Positions 55,365 through 64,000 of a stretch of DNA of 64,000 nt are shown here, in pieces. The stretch is from positions 620,001-684,000 of the forward strand of contig CAVQEJ010000003.1 of NCBI GenBank assembly GCA_963711505.1, written 5' to 3'. Below the pieces are notes generated by a model. That model searched no databases. It was not told where the DNA came from and worked only from the letters and a program-made list of their open reading frames with translations. Origin of the DNA: JAGWRA01 sp963711505. Lineage in GTDB: Bacteria; Acidobacteriota; Vicinamibacteria; Vicinamibacterales; CAVVIG01. Every line of letters starts with the position of its first letter. Within the stretch, counting starts at the first letter, position 1. Both the position numbers and the translations under genes were made by a program.

Positions 55365-56376
55365 ATGATCCGCATAGCGGTGGACGCGATGGGCGGCGAT
55401 TACGCCCCCGGCACCGTCGTCGAAGGGGCGCTGGCCGCGGCGCGGCATCTCGACCTCGGCGTGCTGCTGGCCGGTCCGCGGGCGCGCCTCGAGGCCGAGC
55501 TGGCCAGGCATCCCGACGCGACGCGGCTGGACGTCGGCATTCTCGACGCCGCCGACGTCATCGACATGGCCGAACCGCCGACGGCGGCTCTGCGGCGCAA
55601 GCCGCACGCCTCGATCCGGGTGGCGGCCGAAGCCGTGGCCCGGGGCGACGCGGCCGCGCTGTTCAGCGCGGGCCATACCGGCGCGTCGGTCGTCACGGCG
55701 CACGCCGTCTTCGGCATGCTGGCCGGCGTCGACCGGCCCGCGCTGGCGGCGGCCATTCCGACCCGCCACCGCCCGGCCATCCTCCTGGACGCCGGCGCGA
55801 ACGTCGAGTGCCGGCCGGCGCATCTCCTGCAGTTCGCCGTGATGGGCGGCATGTACGCGCGGGTGGCGTTCGGCCTCGACCAGCCGCGGGTGGGGCTGCT
55901 GTCGATCGGCGTGGAAGAGACCAAGGGCAACGAACTGACGCGGGACGCGCACCAGTTGCTGAAGGCCTCCCGCGTGAACTTCATCGGCAACATCGAGGCG
56001 CGCGACGTCTACACGGGGCAGGCCGACGTGATCGTCTGCGACGGCTTCACCGGCAACGTGGCGCTGAAGATCAGTGAAGGGCTGGTAGAGGTCGTCGAGG
56101 AGCTGCTCCGCGACGAGCTGTCCAGCACGGTAACCATGCGGGTGGGATCGTTGCTGACGCGGCGGGCGCTGCGGCACTTCCGCAAGCGCGTCGACTACTC
56201 CGAGTACCGGCGGGGCGCCGCTGCTCGGCGTGGCCGGTCTGTGCATCGTCGGGCACGGCCGGTCGTCGGTCAAGGCGGTCCGGAACGCCGTGGCGATGGC
56301 CTATCGTTTCGCCACCAACCAGTTCATTTCGCGGATCGAGCAGGAGATCGCTGCGGCCGCCGTACCTCACCATTGA
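55365..56376 (+). CDS. plsX: Phosphate acyltransferase PlsX, frame-shifted as sequenced
   Basis: PlsX makes acyl-phosphate from acyl-ACP for phospholipid synthesis. It has RIAVDAMGGDYAPGTVVEGAL, SAGHTGASVV, DAGANVECRP and CDGFTGNVALKISEGLVEVV. One extra C near 56213 (codons Y then G-G-A-P-L-L-G-V) breaks the frame close to the end. Removing it gives 336 residues ending at 56376, the normal length. The stop overlaps the TTG start of fabD. Essential in this pathway, so the break is probably an error. Confidence 0.92.
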
Positions 56377-57335
56377 TCGCTTTCATCTTTCCCGGACAGG
56401 GTTCACAGACAGTCGGCATGGGGCAGGCGCTCGCGGAGGCGTTCCCGATCTGCCGCGAGACGTTCGCCGAGGCCGACGAGGCGCTGGGCGAGCCGTTGAG
56501 CCGTCTCTGCTTCGAGGGGCCCGGGGATGCGCTCACGCTGACGCGCAACGCCCAGCCGGCCATTCTCGCGGTGAGCGTTGCGGCCTACCGCCTGCTCGAG
56601 TCGCGTGGCCTGACGCCCGACTTCGTCGCGGGGCACAGCCTGGGCGAGTACTCGGCCAACGTGGCGGCCGGCACGTTCGGCTTCGCCGACGCGCTGCGGA
56701 TCGTCCGACGCCGGGGCGAGTACATGCAGGAGGCCGTGCCGGTGGGCACGGGGGCCATGGCCGCGGTGCTCGGCCTCGACGCGGCGCTGGTGGCGCAGGC
56801 GTGCGAGGAAGCCGCCGGGGGCGACGTGGTGAGCCCGGCGAACCTGAACGGCGCCGGGCAGGTCGTGATTGCCGGGGCACGCGACGCGGTGGCGCGGGCC
56901 GGCGAACGGGCGAAGGCCCTGGGCGCGAAGCGCGTGGTGCCGCTGCCGGTGAGCGCGCCGTTCCATTGCGCCCTGATGCAGCCGGCCGAGGCGCGGCTGG
57001 CGCCCGAACTGCGAGCGCTCGCCGTGTCGGCGCCGCGCATGCCGATCGTGGCGAACGTCGACGCGGAGCCGAAGCGCGATGCCGCGGCGGCGATCGAGGC
57101 GCTCGTGCGGCAGGTGTCGGCGCCGGTGCAGTGGGAAGCCGTGGTGCGGCGCCTTGCGTCCGAAGGCGTCCACGCGTATGTTGAAGTGGGTCCCGGCGCG
57201 GTGCTGAGCGCGCTCGTGCGGAAGATCGAGCGCGGGGCGTCGGTGGCGAGCGTGTCCGGACCCGACGGCCTGGAGAAGGCCGAGGCACTGGCCCGTGACG
57301 CCGCGTCGTCGGCGTCCGGCGGCGGAGCATCATGA
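56373..57335 (+). CDS. fabD: Malonyl-CoA:ACP transacylase FabD
   Basis: FabD loads malonyl groups onto ACP. The 320-residue protein begins LIAFIFPGQGSQTVGMGQALAE. It has the catalytic Ser in VAGHSLGEYSANVAAG (about 92), the His in VSAPFHCALMQPAE and the VEVGPGAVLSALVRKI end. The only start that keeps the conserved N-terminus is TTG at 56373, overlapping the plsX stop (TTGA). There is no room for fabH between plsX and fabD. Confidence 0.93.
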   Translation: MIAFIFPGQGSQTVGMGQALAEAFPICRETFAEADEALGEPLSRLCFEGPGDALTLTRNAQPAILAVSVAAYRLLESRGLTPDFVAGHSLGEYSANVAAGTFGFADALRIVRRRGEYMQEAVPVGTGAMAAVLGLDAALVAQACEEAAGGDVVSPANLNGAGQVVIAGARDAVARAGERAKALGAKRVVPLPVSAPFHCALMQPAEARLAPELRALAVSAPRMPIVANVDAEPKRDAAAAIEALVRQVSAPVQWEAVVRRLASEGVHAYVEVGPGAVLSALVRKIERGASVASVSGPDGLEKAEALARDAASSASGGGAS

Positions 57336-58071
57336 GCGTGACCGGCAAGGATTGCGATTGTCACCGGTGCGTCACGCGGCATCGGCCGCGCGATTGCGCA
57401 GATGCTCGCCGCGCGCGGCGCGATGGTCGTCGCCGCGGCGCGCGGCGATCACGCGCAGGCGACGGTCGAGCGCCATCACGGCCGCCGGCGGCCGCGCGGA
57501 GGCCGCCTCGGTCGACGTGACCGATCCGGCGAGCGTCGAGGCGCTGGCCGCGGGCGTGCTCGCGCGCCACGGCCGCATCGACATCCTGGTGAGCAACGCC
57601 GGCATCGCGCGCGATCAGCTGCTCATGCGGATGAAGCGCGCCGACTGGGACGCCGTGCTCGACACGAACCTGACGGCCGCCTTCACGTGCACGCAGGCCG
57701 TGCTGCGGCCGATGCTGAAGCAGCGCGGCGGCCGCATCATTGCCGTGACATCGGTCGTCGGGCAGACGGGCAATGCGGGGCAGGCGAACTACGCCGCCTC
57801 CAAGGCCGGGCTCGTCGGCTTCACCAAGTCGCTCGCGCGCGAGGTCGCATCACGGGGCATTACCGTGAACGCGGTCGCGCCCGGGCTCATCGAAACCGAC
57901 ATGACCCGGGCGATCACCGACGACGCCCGCAAGTCATGGGCCGACCAGATCCCGCTGGGACGGCCTGGGACGCCAGAGGACGTGGCGGCAGCAGTCTGCT
58001 TTCTTGCGTCGGACGAGGCATCGTATATTACAGGGCACGTGCTGGCGGTGAACGGCGGGATGTACATGTAG
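57332..58071 (+). CDS. fabG: 3-oxoacyl-ACP reductase FabG, two frame breaks
   Basis: FabG is the SDR enzyme that reduces 3-oxoacyl-ACP. One extra base near 57353 hides the start (MSVTGK then IAIVTGASRGIGRAIAQMLAARGAMVV). A second near 57471 separates VER from ITAAGGRAEAASVDVTDP. With both removed the protein has 245 residues, exactly the family size, including the catalytic Ser-Tyr-Lys (TSVVGQTGNAGQANYAASKAGLVGF). ATG at 57332 overlaps the fabD stop by four bases. Confidence 0.93.
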
Positions 58072-58083
58072 TAGGAGGATGGT

Positions 58084-58326
58084 ATGGCGGTAACCGATAA
58101 GGTCAAGAGCATCATCGTGGAGCAGCTCGGTGTCGACGAGGAAGAAGTGACGCCGGATGCCTCGTTCGTGGACGATCTCGGCGCCGACTCGCTCGACACG
58201 GTCGAGCTGGTCATGGCGTTCGAGGAGGAGTTCGGGATCGAGATTCCCGACGAGGACGCGGAGAAGATCACCCGGGTCAAGGAAGCGATCGAGTACATCG
58301 AGTCGCACGCGAAGAGCAAGAAGTAG
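58084..58326 (+). CDS. acpP: Acyl carrier protein
   Basis: This 80-residue ACP has the phosphopantetheine Ser in DLGADSLDTVELVMAFEEEF. It is highly acidic. A strong AGGAGG ribosome site lies just upstream (58073-58078), fitting high expression. It sits between fabG and fabF as usual. Confidence 0.98.
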   Translation: MAVTDKVKSIIVEQLGVDEEEVTPDASFVDDLGADSLDTVELVMAFEEEFGIEIPDEDAEKITRVKEAIEYIESHAKSKK

Positions 58327-58420
58327 CGTCCCGCCTGGAGCCGCCGGCCGTGCTCGTCGCCCTCGGGCGCCGGCGGCCGGCGTCGCGCATCGCGGGAGCA
58401 GTCCCCTCACGGACGGAGGC

Positions 58421-59666
58421 ATGTTGAGCAGACGGGTGGTCGTCACGGGCATCGGCCTGGTGTCGTCGCTCGGTGTAGGCACCGAGGCCAACTGGCAGGC
58501 GCTCTGCGCCGGCCACAGCGGCATCGGCCGCATCACCCACTTCGATGCGGCGCAGTACGCGTGTCAGATCGCCGGCGAGGTCCAGGGGTTCGAATCCGCT
58601 CCAGTTCATCGAGAAGAAAGACGTCAAGAAGATGGACGTCTTCATCCAGTACGCCATCGCGGCCTCCCAGTTCGCGATGGACGATGCCGGCCTGACCATC
58701 ACGCCCGAGACCGGCCCCCGGGTCGGCGTCTTCATCGCCTCGGGCATCGGCGGGTTCACCACCATCGAGCGCGAGCACAAGGCGCTGCTCGAGGGCGGGC
58801 CGCGCCGCATCTCCCCGTTCTTCATCCCCTCGGCCATCATCAACCTGGCCTCCGGCCAGGTGTCGATCCGGTTCGGCGCCAAGGGACCCAATTCCGCCAC
58901 CTGCACCGCTTGCTCGGCCTCGGCCCACGCCATCGGCGACGCCTACGAGATCATCCGCCGCGGCGACGCCGACGCGATGATTGCCGGCGGATCGGAAGCC
59001 GCCATCACGCCCATGGGCGTCGGCGGGTTCGCCGCCATGCGTGCCCTGTCCACCCGCAACGACGACCCGCAGCGCGCCAGCCGCCCGTTCGACGCCGATC
59101 GCGACGGTTTCATCGTCGGCGAAGGCTCGGGGGTGGTCGTCCTGGAGACGCTCGACCAGGCCGTGCAGCGCGGCGCGCGAATCTATGCCGAGATCGTCGG
59201 CTACGGGATGTCGGCGGACGCCTATCACATCACGGCCCCGTCGGAGGACGGGGACGGCGCGTTCCGCGTCATGCGGCGCGCCCTCGAGACGGCCGGCGTC
59301 GAGCCGTCCGCCGTCCAGTACATCAACGCCCACGGAACGTCGACCCCCCACGGGGACCGGATCGAGACGCTGGCCGTCCGGCGCTGCTTCGGCGATCACG
59401 CCTACAAGCTGGCGGTCTCGTCGACCAAGTCGATGACCGGGCACCTGCTGGGGGCCGCCGGCGGCCTGGAAGCGGGCATCACGGCGCTGGCCGTCTATCA
59501 CCAGAAGGCGCCGCCGACCATCAACCTCGAGACGCGCGACCCGGACTGCGACCTGGACTACGTGCCGGGACACTGCCGCCCGATGGCGATCGACTACGCC
59601 CTGTCGAACTCGTTCGGCTTCGGTGGCACCAATGCCGCCCTCCTGTTCCGGCGCTATCAGGGCTGA
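58421..59666 (+). CDS. fabF: 3-oxoacyl-ACP synthase II FabF, frame-shifted as sequenced
   Basis: FabF elongates acyl-ACP with malonyl-ACP. The catalytic triad is visible: Cys in TCTACSASAHAIGDA, His in NAHGTSTPHGD and His in STKSMTGHLLGAAGG. One extra G near 58591 (GF, then NPLQFIEKKDVKKMDVFIQYA) breaks the frame. The corrected product has 414 residues, the family norm. ATG at 58421 follows GGACGGAGG. The inserted base happens to create a tRNA T-loop-like string, which is coincidental. Confidence 0.94.
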
Positions 59667-59764
59667 CAGGGGGCGGGCGTGACGCCGGCCGCCTGATCGT
59701 GAAACAATGAAGCGTTTGTTCGGAGCCTGCCGAAGCGGCCCTCCTGCTGTTGTCGGCGCCGTCC

Positions 59765-59882
59765 GTAGGCTACAGGCGAGAGGCTATGGGCGAGAGGGCT
59801 GCCAGCGCGCGGCCGCCAGACGTGCGACGCGTGCCGGCCGCCATCGAGTACCCCGAGCGCCTGTCGCCCACCGCCTACTGCC
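59765..59882. repeat. Two facing heptad arrays before etfB
   Basis: Five units (GTAGGCT, ACAGGCG, AGAGGCT, ATGGGCG, AGAGGGC) at 59765-59799 face complementary-type units GCCTGTC, GCCCACC, GCCTACT, GCC at 59859-59882. The two arrays could pair as imperfect arms of a hairpin. The 228-base fabF-etfB gap holds no gene. Confidence 0.7.
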
Positions 59883-59894
59883 GAGAGAGCAATC

Positions 59895-60656
59895 ATGCGC
59901 ATAGCCGTTTGTATCAAACAGGTACCCACCCGCGAGTGGCAGCCCCGCCTGAACGACGCCAAGACCTGGATCCGCGATCAGGACGCGAGCTACGAGATGA
60001 ACGAGCCCGACGCCTACGCCCTCGAAGAGGGGCTGCGGCTGAAGGAGAAGCACGGCGGCGAGGTCGTCGTCTGCAGCGCCGGGCCGGCGCGGGCCGCGCA
60101 GGTGCTGCGCGAGGCGCTGGCCCGGGGCGCCGACCGGGCGATCCACGTCGAGGACGAGTCGCTGGGCGCCGGCGACGCCTTCGTGGTGACCGAGGCCCTG
60201 GCGGCCGCCATGTCCGGCGAGCAGTTCGATCTGGTGCTGACGGGCCTGCAGTCCGACGACCAGGGCTTCGCCCAGACCGGCGTCATCCTGGCCGAGCGGC
60301 TCGACATGCCGCACGCGACGATCATCATGGAAGTGCAGGCGGGCGAGGGGACGCTGCGGGTGAAGCGTGAGCTCGAAGGCGGCTGGTTCCAGTGGATCGC
60401 GATGCCGCTGCCGGCGGTGCTGACCATCCAGAGCGGCATCAACCAGCTGCGCTACGCCACCCTGAAGGGGATCATGGCCGCCAAGAAGAAGGAGATCCGG
60501 AAGGTGGCGCCGCCGGCCGGTCTGACGGCGCGCCAGCGGATCCTGGCGCTCGACTTTCCGGAGAAGGGCAAGAAGACGCAGATGATCGCCGGTGGCGCCG
60601 CGGATGCGGCGCACGAGCTGGTGCGCCGGCTGCGCGAGGATGCCCGCGCACTGTAG
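59895..60656 (+). CDS. etfB: Electron transfer flavoprotein beta subunit
   Basis: EtfB pairs with EtfA to carry electrons from acyl-CoA dehydrogenases to the quinone pool. The 253-residue protein begins MRIAVCIKQVPTREWQPRL and has NEPDAYALEEGLRLKE, the AMP-binding LVLTGLQSDDQGFAQTGVILAERL and a C-terminal membrane-facing helix. Its stop TAG (60654-60656) is part of a GTAGCCC heptad. Confidence 0.95.
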   Translation: MRIAVCIKQVPTREWQPRLNDAKTWIRDQDASYEMNEPDAYALEEGLRLKEKHGGEVVVCSAGPARAAQVLREALARGADRAIHVEDESLGAGDAFVVTEALAAAMSGEQFDLVLTGLQSDDQGFAQTGVILAERLDMPHATIIMEVQAGEGTLRVKRELEGGWFQWIAMPLPAVLTIQSGINQLRYATLKGIMAAKKKEIRKVAPPAGLTARQRILALDFPEKGKKTQMIAGGAADAAHELVRRLREDARAL

Positions 60657-60688
60657 CCCGAAGCCCGAGACCAGTGCCCGTAGCCTGA
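60653..60688. repeat. Heptad repeat overlapping the etfB stop
   Basis: GTAGCCC, GAAGCCC, GAGACCA and a slightly off-phase GTGCCC-GTAGCCT follow each other. The family is the one seen at 3271-3298. The stop codon of etfB lies in the first unit. Confidence 0.7.
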
Positions 60689-60702
60689 GAGTGCTCGAAA
60701 TC

Positions 60703-61668
60703 ATGATTCTCGTCATTGCCGAACAGCGGAACGGAACACTCAATCGCGCGAGCTGGGAGACCATCGCGCTCGCGCAGCAGATGGCCGGCGACCAGCCGGT
60801 GAAGGTGGTCGTGCTCGGCGCGGCCGTGGGCCCGGTGGCCCAGGAGCTGGCGGCCGCCAGGGTTGCCGAGGTGCTGACCGTCGAGGACGCGGCGCTCGAG
60901 CCGTACACGCCCGACGGCTTCACGCTCGCACTGCAGGACGCCATCGCGAAGGTGGGACCGCAGTACGTCCTGCTGCCGCACACCTACCAGACGCGCGACT
61001 TCGTGCCGAAGCTGGCCGCGCGGATGGGGCGCGCACTCATCACCGACTGCACGGCGTTCAAGCCGGCGGGCGGCGGGTTCGCCTTCGCCCGGCCGATGTT
61101 CCAGGGCAAGCTGGTCGCGCAGGTCGTGCCCGAGGGCGAGGCGCCGCACTTCGTGACCTTCCAGATCGGCGCGGTCCGCGCCGACGCGGTCGTCAAGGGC
61201 GACGCGCCGGCGGCGGTGACGACGCTGGCCGTGACCGTCGATGCGTCGGCCATCCGGCAGAAGCCGGAAGCCCCGTTCCAGGAGGCGAAGCAGGCCGTCG
61301 ACCTGTCGCAGGCCGAGCGGATCGTGGCGGTCGGCCGCGGCATCAAGAGCCAGGAGAACATCGAGCTGGCGCAGAAGCTGGCGGCGGCGTTCGGCGCCGA
61401 GCTGGCGGCCTCGCGGCCGATCTGCGACGCCGGGTGGCTGCCGATGGAGCGGCAGATCGGCAGCTCCGGGCAGACCGTGGCGCCGAAGCTCTACGTGGCG
61501 CTCGGCATCTCCGGCGCCATCCAGCACCTGGTCGGCATGAAGGGCTCGCGCACCATCGTGGCGATCAACAAGGACGCCGAGGCGCCGATCTTCGAGGTGG
61601 CCGACTACGGCATCGCCGGTGATCTGTTCGAGATCGCCCCGGCGCTGATCGCCGAGCTCGGCAAGTAG
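60703..61668 (+). CDS. etfA: Electron transfer flavoprotein alpha subunit
   Basis: EtfA binds FAD in its C-terminal domain II. The 321-residue protein starts MILVIAEQRNGTLNRASWETI. The FAD site is visible as ASRPICDAGWLPMERQIGSSGQTVAPKLYVALGISGAIQHLVGMKGSRTIVAINKDAEAPIFEVADYGIAGDL. A GTG further upstream is possible, but the ATG at 60703 matches the family N-terminus. Confidence 0.95.
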   Translation: MILVIAEQRNGTLNRASWETIALAQQMAGDQPVKVVVLGAAVGPVAQELAAARVAEVLTVEDAALEPYTPDGFTLALQDAIAKVGPQYVLLPHTYQTRDFVPKLAARMGRALITDCTAFKPAGGGFAFARPMFQGKLVAQVVPEGEAPHFVTFQIGAVRADAVVKGDAPAAVTTLAVTVDASAIRQKPEAPFQEAKQAVDLSQAERIVAVGRGIKSQENIELAQKLAAAFGAELAASRPICDAGWLPMERQIGSSGQTVAPKLYVALGISGAIQHLVGMKGSRTIVAINKDAEAPIFEVADYGIAGDLFEIAPALIAELGK

Positions 61669-61682
61669 CCGCCGACGGCAGG

Positions 61683-61706
61683 CCACGAAGGCAGAAGACA
61701 CGAAGC
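61683..61706. repeat. Octad repeat, CACGAAGG type
   Basis: CCACGAAG, GCAGAAGA and CACGAAGC form three 8-bp units just after etfA. This is a period-8 member of the intergenic arrays. Confidence 0.55.
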
Positions 61707-61789
61707 CCGTCTCGAAGGCTGCACGTTATCCCGTACGCGTCGCGCGGCAACAGGCGTCCTGCAGGCGGAGGGGGCGTGCACTTCGCCGA

Positions 61790-61916
61790 AGGCCACGCCG
61801 AGCCGATCCTTCGGCCGGCTCAGGGTCGCCCTGAGCGGCGTCGAAGGGCGAGGACAGGAAGATCCGAGGCGAGGCGTCAGCGTCAGCTCGCGCCGGGGTT
61901 GGGGCCCCGGCGCCAT
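61790..61916 (+). repeat. Dispersed ~126-bp repeat, copy C
   Basis: This copy runs parallel to 11051-11176, including the GGGGCCCCGGCGCC end, and again lies directly before a gene. In the hairpin core one base differs so that a G-C pair becomes G-T on the opposite strand, keeping the stem. This supports selection for structure or recent spread. Confidence 0.9.
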
Positions 61917-61922
61917 TGAAGG

Positions 61923-63596
61923 ATGATGACGAGTCCCGTGGAACGCGAAACGCTCGATGTCGATGTCCTGATTGTCGGCGGCGGCCCGGCGGGGCTGTCG
62001 GCGGCCCTCAAGCTGTCCCAGCTCCAGAAGCGGACCGGCAGCGAACCGCTGTCGATCGCGGTCCTCGAGAAGGCCCGCGAGGCGGGCGCCCACATGCTCT
62101 CGGGCGCCGTGCTCGACCCGGTGACGCTGGCCGAACTCGTCCCCGACTTCAAGGATCGCGACTGCCCGCTCGCCTCCGAGGTCCATCAGGACTACATCTA
62201 CTTCCTCACCCGGGCCGGCAAGCTCCGGTTCCCGATCACGCCCCCGCCGTTCCGCAACCACGGCAACTACATCGTCTCGCTCAACCGCTTCGTGAAGTGG
62301 CTGGCCGAGCAGGTCGAGGCGGAGGGGATCGACTTCTTCTCGGGCTTCTCGGGCCGCGAGGTGCTGTACGACGGCGATCGGGTGATCGGCGTCCGGACCG
62401 GCGACCGGGGCATCGACAAACACGGGAAGCCGCGCGAGAACTTCGAGCCGGGCGTGGACATCCACGCGAAGGTGACGATCTTCGCCGACGGCGTCCGCGG
62501 GAACCTCACCAAGGAGCTGCAGCGGCGGTTCCAGCTCGGGGCGGGCCGCGAGCCGCAGAGCTTCGCCATCGGCATCAAGGAGCTCTGGGAGGTGCCGGCG
62601 GGGCGGATCGCCCCGGGGACCGTCATCCACACGATGGGCTACCCGCTGAACACCGAGGAGTTCGGCGGCGGGTTCATCTACGCGATGCCCGACAACCGCG
62701 TGTTCGTCGGCTTCGTCAGCGGGCTCGACTACGTCGATCCGATGTTCGACCCGCACGTCGCGTTCCAGCGCTTCAAGCTGCACCCGCTCGTCCGCAACCT
62801 CATCGACGGCGGCCAGATGATCCGCTACGGGGCGAAGGCGCTGCCCGAGGGGGGCTGGAACACCATCCCGCGGCCCTACGTCGACGGCGCGCTCATCGTG
62901 GGGGATGCGGCCGGCTTCATGAACTCCATGCGGCTGAAGGGGATCCACCTCGCGATGCGCAGCGGCATGCTCGCGGCCGACACGGCGTTCGAGGCGGTGA
63001 ACGCGAACGATGCGTCGGCGGCGCGGCTGAAGCGTTACGAGACGCTGATCAACGAGAGCCCGATCCGCAAGGAGCTGTACCCCGTCCGGAACGTCCACCA
63101 GGCGTTCGGCCACGGCTTCCTGGCCGGCTTCCTGTACGCGGGGATCGCCCTGGTGACCAACGGCTGGTGGTTCAACCGGATGAAGGGCGAGGCGGGGCAG
63201 GACCGCCTCGAGAAGATCGCCGACTACTACACGCGGCGCGGCCGCCAGGTGCCCGAGGGGGCGACGGGCGCGGTCAAGATCGATCGCCAGGTGACGTTCG
63301 ACAAGCTGACGAACGTGCACTATTCCGGCACGCGGCACGACGAGGACCAGCCGGTCCACCTGCTGGTGCAGACCGACGTGTGCGAATCGATCTGCGGGCC
63401 CGAGTACAACTATCCCTGCCAGCGCTTCTGCCCGGCCAACGTGTACGAGATCGTCACCGAGGCGGCCGGCAAGCGGCTGCAGATCAACGCGTCGAACTGC
63501 GTCCACTGCAAGACCTGCGACATCATGGATCCGTACCAGGTGATCACCTGGGTGCCGCCCGAGGGTGGCGGCGGACCGCAGTACGACGGCATGTGA
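61923..63596 (+). CDS. etfD: Electron transfer flavoprotein-ubiquinone oxidoreductase
   Basis: ETF-QO hands electrons from ETF to the membrane quinone pool, here probably menaquinone. The 557-residue protein has an FAD-binding DVLIVGGGPAGLSAALKLSQL at the N-terminus, SGAVLDPVTLAELVPDF and GDAAGFMNSMRLKGIHLAMRSGMLAADTAFEA. A C-terminal 4Fe-4S domain follows with cysteines in CESICGPEYNYPCQRFCPANVYEI and CVHCKTCDIMDP. It completes the etfBA set and connects with the dehydrogenase at 8.4 kb. Confidence 0.96.
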   Translation: MMTSPVERETLDVDVLIVGGGPAGLSAALKLSQLQKRTGSEPLSIAVLEKAREAGAHMLSGAVLDPVTLAELVPDFKDRDCPLASEVHQDYIYFLTRAGKLRFPITPPPFRNHGNYIVSLNRFVKWLAEQVEAEGIDFFSGFSGREVLYDGDRVIGVRTGDRGIDKHGKPRENFEPGVDIHAKVTIFADGVRGNLTKELQRRFQLGAGREPQSFAIGIKELWEVPAGRIAPGTVIHTMGYPLNTEEFGGGFIYAMPDNRVFVGFVSGLDYVDPMFDPHVAFQRFKLHPLVRNLIDGGQMIRYGAKALPEGGWNTIPRPYVDGALIVGDAAGFMNSMRLKGIHLAMRSGMLAADTAFEAVNANDASAARLKRYETLINESPIRKELYPVRNVHQAFGHGFLAGFLYAGIALVTNGWWFNRMKGEAGQDRLEKIADYYTRRGRQVPEGATGAVKIDRQVTFDKLTNVHYSGTRHDEDQPVHLLVQTDVCESICGPEYNYPCQRFCPANVYEIVTEAAGKRLQINASNCVHCKTCDIMDPYQVITWVPPEGGGGPQYDGM

Positions 63597-64000
63597 CGAC
63601 CAGGGCCGACTGGCGCTCGTCCCGCGCGAAGCGCGCCGAGGCGGCCCTCATCGCCGCCGTCGGCTATCGGGTGGTGGCCGCCCTCGGCGCCACGCTGCGC
63701 TGGCGCGTCGAGGGACTGACGCACCTCACCGGGATCCTGGCGGGCGGACGCCAGCCCGTCATGGCCTTCTGGCACGGCCGGATCCTGCCCGCCACCTACT
63801 ACTTCCGCCGGCGCGGCATCGTCGTCATCACCAGCGAGAACTTCGACGGCGAGTGGATCGCCGGCATCATCGAGCGGTTCGGGTACGGCACGGCGCGCGG
63901 CTCGACGTCGCGCGGCGGGGTCCGCGCCCTGCTCGAGCTGAAGCGGGAGATGGCGGCCGGCCGGGCGGCCGGCTTCACCGTCGACGGCCCCCGCGGCCCG
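63593..64000 (+). CDS. DUF374 lysophospholipid-acyltransferase-like protein, 3' end missing
   Basis: GTG at 63593 overlaps the previous stop (GTGA) and the frame runs off the window after 136 codons. The visible part has a hydrophobic N-terminal helix (LIAAVGYRVVAALGATL), PVMAFWHGRILPATYYF (catalytic H region), SRGGVRALLELKREM and GFTVDGPRGP, the DUF374 signature. Such proteins are acyltransferase relatives in lipid A or phospholipid synthesis. Only the truncated gene is seen. Confidence 0.85.
   Translation, partial: MTTRADWRSSRAKRAEAALIAAVGYRVVAALGATLRWRVEGLTHLTGILAGGRQPVMAFWHGRILPATYYFRRRGIVVITSENFDGEWIAGIIERFGYGTARGSTSRGGVRALLELKREMAAGRAAGFTVDGPRGP

Noticed and set aside
58580..58610. A tRNA T-loop-like string GGTTCGAATCC
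   Set aside because: It lies inside fabF; the T-arm look arises partly from a one-base insertion that breaks the gene. No acceptor, D or anticodon arms can be formed around it.

Overview
The window is a gene-dense, high-GC (about two thirds G+C by eye), Gram-negative bacterial chromosome segment. It carries an outer-membrane assembly and lipid A block (BamA, a Skp-like chaperone, FabZ-LpxA, LpxI), Lol lipoprotein export genes, a futalosine-type menaquinone cluster and an ETF / acyl-CoA oxidation set. This mix, together with the order dnaK-dnaJ-hspR-sigma factor, suggests Acidobacteriota, most likely a Vicinamibacteria-type lineage. That assignment is inferred from gene content only. There are no rRNA, tRNA, CRISPR or phage features and no recognisable insertion sequence.

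Layout. 1-5.4 kb: heat-shock genes (dnaK 3' end, dnaJ, HspR-like regulator), a sigma-70 factor, a DnaC/DnaI-like AAA+ ATPase and a HemW-like radical SAM protein. 5.4-8.3 kb: two tandem secreted paralogues of unknown function, an outer-membrane beta-barrel protein and a fatty acid desaturase. 8.4-11 kb: acyl-CoA dehydrogenase, MeaB and methylmalonyl-CoA epimerase (propionyl/methylmalonyl-CoA metabolism). 11-20 kb: MTA phosphorylase, a PfkB kinase, small membrane proteins, a crotonase, ribH-nusB-lysS and lolC/E-lolD. 20-29.7 kb: clpC, bamA, skp, a fabZ-lpxA fusion, lpxI and a Gfo/Idh/MocA oxidoreductase. 29.7-43.5 kb: a UbiD-type decarboxylase, hsp20, a PAS histidine kinase, polX and ligA, a universal stress protein, a phosphoribosyltransferase, glgX and a kinase fusion. 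43.8-49.6 kb: menaquinone cluster (a cysteine-free MqnE-like protein, MqnC, MqnX-like deaminase, MqnP-like UbiA, UbiX, MenG/UbiE). 49.8-54.5 kb: TonB-like protein, miaA-hfq, deoB and a dGTPase. 54.6-59.7 kb: yceD-rpmF-plsX-fabD-fabG-acpP-fabF. 59.9-64 kb: etfB, etfA, ETF-quinone oxidoreductase and the start of a DUF374 acyltransferase.

Two window-wide patterns stand out. First, many intergenic gaps hold degenerate arrays of 7-bp (sometimes 8-bp) units. Their sequence differs between sites but the period does not. Three sites form long A+T-rich inverted repeats, and at several sites the array supplies the stop codon of the upstream gene. A separate ~126-bp dispersed repeat with a conserved hairpin occurs three times. 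Second, at least 20 single-base frame breaks disrupt twelve genes, including essential ones (lysS, ligA, plsX, fabG, fabF). Seventeen look like one-base insertions, and removing them restores family-typical lengths. They are most likely residual sequencing error, so I annotate the corrected gene spans.

The most unusual gene is at 43823-44701: an MqnE/CofH-like protein with no cysteine at all, so it cannot bind the radical SAM cluster, sitting directly before mqnC.
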